54,221 nucleotides of DNA from Flavobacteriaceae bacterium. Its GTDB lineage: Bacteria > Bacteroidota > Bacteroidia > Flavobacteriales > Flavobacteriaceae. The notes under the pieces are model-generated. The model saw only the letters and a list, made by a program, of their open reading frames with translations, was not told the DNA's origin and made no database searches. Of the stretch, positions 53,902 to 54,221 are shown in pieces. The position numbers were made by a program, and so were the translations under genes. How positions within the stretch are numbered: the stretch's first letter is position 1; each line of letters begins with the position of its first letter. The DNA lies in NCBI GenBank assembly GCA_024644745.1, contig JAHEHF010000011.1, positions 1 to 54,221 on the forward strand, in the 5' to 3' direction.

Positions 53902-54221
53902 ATGATCCGTGCAAATATAATAGTTTATATATTATATATGATAGTTTTACTATTATTATTGTAAATTTTAACATTTTATTATGAATAATTTGTCCTTACA
54001 TCATTGGTTGAATGCATTAAATCTTCACTATTAACATTCTTTATTGAATGAGCAGCTCAAGAGGAAGCTTTGGGATTAGCTCCTTGCAGTAGGTGATCCT
54101 GAAAGAGTACCGATGACAGAATAAAATCCCCTTCAATGCTGACGCATAGGGTCTTTTTTGTTTCCATCCTTTAACAAAGGAATATGATTCTAACAGAAAC
54201 TGATTCCGACAAATCAAAATT
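53902..54221. other. AT-rich terminal region without a convincing gene
   Basis: About 320 bases. A minus-strand frame enters from the right edge and stops at 54041-54043 (59 visible codons, no recognisable domain). An open stretch of this length is expected by chance in a few per cent of frames, so it is not called as a gene. Confidence 0.5.
53912..53919 (-). promoter_or_regulatory. Candidate -7 element for the small membrane protein and exporter genes
   Basis: The minus strand reads TATATTTG, matching TAnnTTTG, 10 bases before the start codon; a short or leaderless 5' end would follow if it is used. Confidence 0.35.

Noticed and set aside
54041-54221. 59-codon minus-strand frame entering from the right edge
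   Set aside because: No recognisable domain and no start in view; a chance open stretch of this length is plausible. It needs sequence beyond the edge.

Overview
The window is from an AT-rich Bacteroidetes genome, most likely a free-living or marine member of the Flavobacteriia. The evidence is a fused lpxC/fabZ gene, a PorX regulator (REC plus PglZ) of the type IX secretion system, an N-terminal-only transketolase subunit, many lipoproteins with short Bacteroidetes-type signal peptides, and promoter elements of the form TTG-N19-TAnnTTTG. I see no rRNA, tRNA, CRISPR array, insertion sequence or prophage. Genes are dense and apparently intact; only clpB is cut, by the left edge.

Layout. 1-6.6 kb holds the N-terminal 673 codons of clpB, a TlpA-like thioredoxin lipoprotein, an orphan transketolase N subunit, a UPF0126/TRIC-type channel and the lytic transglycosylase mltF. 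6.7-15.2 kb holds a family 2 glycosyltransferase, a stand-alone HsdR_N-type nuclease-like protein, holA, yggS, a DUF1015 protein, serA-serC and porX. 15.2-22.3 kb is a plus-strand envelope/housekeeping run: HD hydrolase, lpxD, lpxC/fabZ, lpxA, efp, a second lpxD and sucD. 22.3-32.2 kb has an S9 peptidase, an M16 peptidase, fabG, a VWA membrane protein, a prohibitin-like protein and a carboxypeptidase-regulatory-domain protein. 32.3-37.6 kb is a minus-strand set (TetR regulator, ABC1 kinase, flavin reductase, a probably surface-exposed lipoprotein, folE, an SDR lacking the catalytic Tyr). It resembles the clusters that usually surround cryptochrome/photolyase genes, but no photolyase is present.

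37.8-48.8 kb is the most notable part: an aerobic carbon monoxide dehydrogenase island. coxM-coxS-coxL is in the form I order and CoxL carries the form I active-site motif AYRCSFR (residues 370-376) and the C-terminal catalytic Glu (E742). It is followed by coxG, coxD (AAA+ ATPase), coxE (VWA) and coxF (XdhC fused to a C-terminal YHS metal-binding domain). Next to it lie a second xdhC, a cysteine desulfurase and a small Cys-containing membrane protein. Together these could supply sulfur, copper and cofactor handling for a [CuSMoO2] enzyme, so the cell may use CO as a supplementary electron donor. Unusual details are a terminator-like hairpin abutting the coxD start, a short CoxG without the usual C-terminal anchor, and a 552-bp AT-rich upstream region with a perfect palindrome.

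48.9-53.9 kb is a minus-strand tripartite exporter (ABC protein, HlyD adaptor, TolC channel) preceded by a small membrane protein. The ABC protein keeps its Walker A but has strongly degenerate signature, Walker B and H-loop motifs. The last 320 bases contain no convincing gene.
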